Of a DNA stretch of 7,714 nt, positions 6,503-7,714 are shown piece after piece. The position numbers and the translations under genes were made by a program. The stretch lies in NCBI GenBank assembly GCA_905208455.1, contig CAJLPK010000079.1, positions 1 to 7,714 on the forward strand, written 5' to 3'. Below the pieces are notes generated by a model. The model was given only the letters and a program-made list of their open reading frames with translations, did no database searches and had not been told where the DNA came from. Within the stretch, counting starts at the first letter, position 1. Every line of letters begins with the position of its first letter. The DNA comes from an uncultured Bacillota bacterium. Lineage in GTDB: Bacteria; Bacillota; Clostridia; Christensenellales; QAND01.

Positions 6503-6540
6503 GGCCCGGCAGAGCGGCTGCTTTGCCGGACCTTTTGCTT
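6503..6540 (+). terminator. Likely Rho-independent terminator after the kinase gene
   Basis: The stem pairs 6506-6514 with 6521-6529 (one G-T pair, six-base loop), extended across one mismatch by two more G-C pairs. It is followed by TTTTGCTT, an imperfect U tract. It lies 5 bp after the kinase stop. Because the T run is interrupted, partial readthrough into the next gene is likely. Confidence 0.6.
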
Positions 6541-6567
6541 GCTATGCAGCGCGCCTTTTGATATAAT
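6539..6567 (+). promoter_or_regulatory. Promoter of the PepSY lipoprotein gene
   Basis: TTGCTA (6539-6544), a 17-bp spacer and a perfect TATAAT (6562-6567). The -35 hexamer coincides with the end of the preceding terminator's T tract. Transcription would start near 6574, leaving a leader of about 57 bases. Confidence 0.65.
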
Positions 6568-6630
6568 AATTATAAATCCTGGCAAAATGGTCAGAATAAA
6601 ACCATGCCGAAAAACGGGAGGGAGAGTCAC

Positions 6631-7236
6631 ATGAAAAAAAGCGTCATGAGGGCGGGCCTGGCGGCCGTGACGGCCATGCTGCTCATCACAGGCTGCAGCG
6701 GCGGCAACGGCGCTGCAAACAATGCGGTAAACCCGTCTGCAGGGCAGACGCAGCAGGCGACACAGGCCCCGCAAAACAATGCGGCCAATGGTACGGAGAT
6801 CAGCGAACAGCGCGCCAAGGAGATTGCGCTGGAAAACGCCAAGGTATCGGAAAGCGATGTTACGGCGATGCGCGTTAAAAAGGAAATGGACAACGGCGTA
6901 TGGCGGTATGATGTGGAATTTTATGTACAGAACAAAGAATATGATTATGAAATCAGCGCTGCAGACGGCACGATTTTAAGCGTGGATTATGAGGTAGAGG
7001 ATGATTTTGCCGGCCAGGCCAGCAGTGCGAAGGTATCGCAGGAGCAGGCGGCCAAAACGGCGCTGGAGCGTGTGCCGGGCGCCTCGCAGAGCAACATGAG
7101 CATCCATTTTGAAATGGACGACGGACGGGCGATGTATGAGGGCAAGATCGTATACAACGAACGGGAATATGAATTTGACATTGACGCCAACACCGGCGAG
7201 ATTGTGAGCTGGGAAGAGGAGTCCATTTACGATTGA
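6631..7236 (+). CDS. Lipoprotein with two PepSY domains
   Basis: A 201-residue exported protein. The signal peptide (basic residues near the start, hydrophobic core 9-19) ends in a lipobox LITGC with Cys22 as the lipidation site. A Gly/Asn/Gln/Ala-rich linker follows to about residue 54. Two PepSY repeats follow: about 57-122 (ISEQRAKEIALENA ... YDYEISAADGTILSVDYE) and about 134-196 (VSQEQAAKTALERV ... YEFDIDANTGEIVSWEEE). Each has an N-terminal helix with an AKxxAL-like core and a C-terminal D/A-x-G-x-I strand. PepSY domains are known as propeptide-like or inhibitory modules, and free-standing lipoprotein forms are common in Firmicutes with no settled role. The start at 6631 has GGGAGGGAG (6616-6624) upstream and begins the signal peptide; an in-frame ATG at 6604 was set aside. 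It has its own promoter but could also receive readthrough from the kinase operon. Confidence 0.87.
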   Translation: MKKSVMRAGLAAVTAMLLITGCSGGNGAANNAVNPSAGQTQQATQAPQNNAANGTEISEQRAKEIALENAKVSESDVTAMRVKKEMDNGVWRYDVEFYVQNKEYDYEISAADGTILSVDYEVEDDFAGQASSAKVSQEQAAKTALERVPGASQSNMSIHFEMDDGRAMYEGKIVYNEREYEFDIDANTGEIVSWEEESIYD

Positions 7237-7250
7237 GGAAAGAAAGCGGG

Positions 7251-7279
7251 CAGCGTCTCCGAAAGGAGACGCTGTTTTT
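7251..7279 (+). terminator. Rho-independent terminator after the PepSY lipoprotein gene
   Basis: A perfect 10-bp stem (CAGCGTCTCC at 7251-7260 with GGAGACGCTG at 7265-7274) closed by a GAAA tetraloop and followed by five T. It sits 14 bp after the stop codon. Confidence 0.93.
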
Positions 7280-7290
7280 ATGCCGTGGTA

Positions 7291-7299
7291 TGGTACAAT
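7291..7299 (+). promoter_or_regulatory. Possible extended -10 promoter of the SRPBCC gene
   Basis: TGGTACAAT (TGn plus TACAAT) follows the terminator, without a convincing -35. Its start point near 7306 would fall at the ribosome binding site (AAAGGAGG, 7305-7312), leaving almost no leader, so the call is weak. Confidence 0.3.
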
Positions 7300-7320
7300 A
7301 GGGCAAAGGAGGCGGTTGGC

Positions 7321-7714
7321 ATGGTGAAAAGCCAGATACAAGCGGAGATCCATGCAGAGTTAGCCGCGGTATGGGCGCTTGTTACGGATCTTTCCAAGGC
7401 GGGCTGGCGGTCTGATTTGAGCAGGATCGAAGTGGTGCAGGAGGGCAGCCAGTTTATCGAGTATGCCAAGGACGGCACGGCGACGGCCTTTACCGTTACG
7501 GCCAAGCATCCCTATAAGCGGTACGAATTTACCATGGAAAATAAAAACCTATCCGGCCGGTGGACGGGGCGCTTTGCAGAGGCAGGCGGGCATACGCAGG
7601 TCGTATTTACAGAATATATCACGGTGAAAAAGGCTTGGATGAGGCCGTTTGTCAAGCGGTATTTGAAAAAACAGCAGGCGCGGTATATCGAGGATATGAA
7701 GCGGGCGCTGCGCG
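7321..7714 (+). CDS. SRPBCC (polyketide cyclase/START-like fold) protein, 3' end outside the window
   Basis: The frame from the ATG at 7321 stays open to the right edge, giving 131 residues of an unfinished protein. AAAGGAGG at 7305-7312 lies 8 bases before the ATG. The order of elements fits the SRPBCC ligand-binding fold: an N-terminal beta strand, then HAELAAVWALVTDLSKAGWRSDL (helix, with the usual V[WF]xLVTD pattern), alternating strands (RIEVV, FIEYAK, TAFTVTAK, YEFTMENKNLSGRWTGRF, TQVVFTEYITVK), and a long C-terminal helix beginning near residue 106. Members bind hydrophobic ligands or act as cyclases; the role here is unknown. About 140-150 residues would be typical, so most of the gene is present. 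Confidence 0.78.
   Translation, partial: MVKSQIQAEIHAELAAVWALVTDLSKAGWRSDLSRIEVVQEGSQFIEYAKDGTATAFTVTAKHPYKRYEFTMENKNLSGRWTGRFAEAGGHTQVVFTEYITVKKAWMRPFVKRYLKKQQARYIEDMKRALR

Overview
The window (about 7.7 kb, G+C-rich) looks like chromosome of a high-GC member of the Bacillota, most likely a gut-type Clostridia lineage. The evidence is strong AGGAGG-type ribosome binding sites at every gene, lipoproteins with Gram-positive lipobox signals, AzlCD-type and PhoPR-type families of Firmicutes style, and compact Rho-independent terminators. The lineage is an inference; no rRNA or marker gene is present. No mobile element, CRISPR array, tRNA or rRNA was seen.

Layout, left to right. (1) The tail of an azlC-like gene and a complete azlD, overlapping by ATGA, on the + strand: a branched-chain amino acid exporter pair. 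It ends at a palindromic terminator shared with the convergent next gene. (2) Three minus-strand genes, each with its own promoter and/or terminator: an old-yellow-enzyme flavin oxidoreductase (411-1388), a membrane-anchored HtrA/DegP-like serine protease with one PDZ domain (1557-2705), and a phosphate-binding lipoprotein PstS (2908-3744). (3) A 250-bp divergent control region (3745-3994). It holds a PhoP-box-like array of TTAACA-type hexamers upstream of pstS, and a strong extended -10 promoter for the opposite genes that is bracketed by a perfect 10-bp inverted repeat. (4) On the + strand, an OmpR-family response regulator and a HAMP-PAS-HisKA-HATPase sensor kinase, overlapping by ATGA, of the PhoP/PhoR (PhoB/PhoR) type. 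(5) A lipoprotein with two PepSY domains under its own promoter, then a terminator. (6) The first 131 codons of an SRPBCC-fold protein that runs off the right edge.

How the parts fit. The regulator-kinase pair and the divergent pstS most simply form a phosphate-starvation switch: PhoR-like kinase, PhoP-like regulator, then activation of pstS through the hexamer array. The permease genes pstCAB are not next to pstS, which is followed by a terminator, so pstS stands alone here. HtrA, PstS, the PepSY lipoprotein and the kinase sensor domain all act at the outer face of the membrane. The most interesting items are the two regulatory architectures in the pstS/phoP intergenic region.
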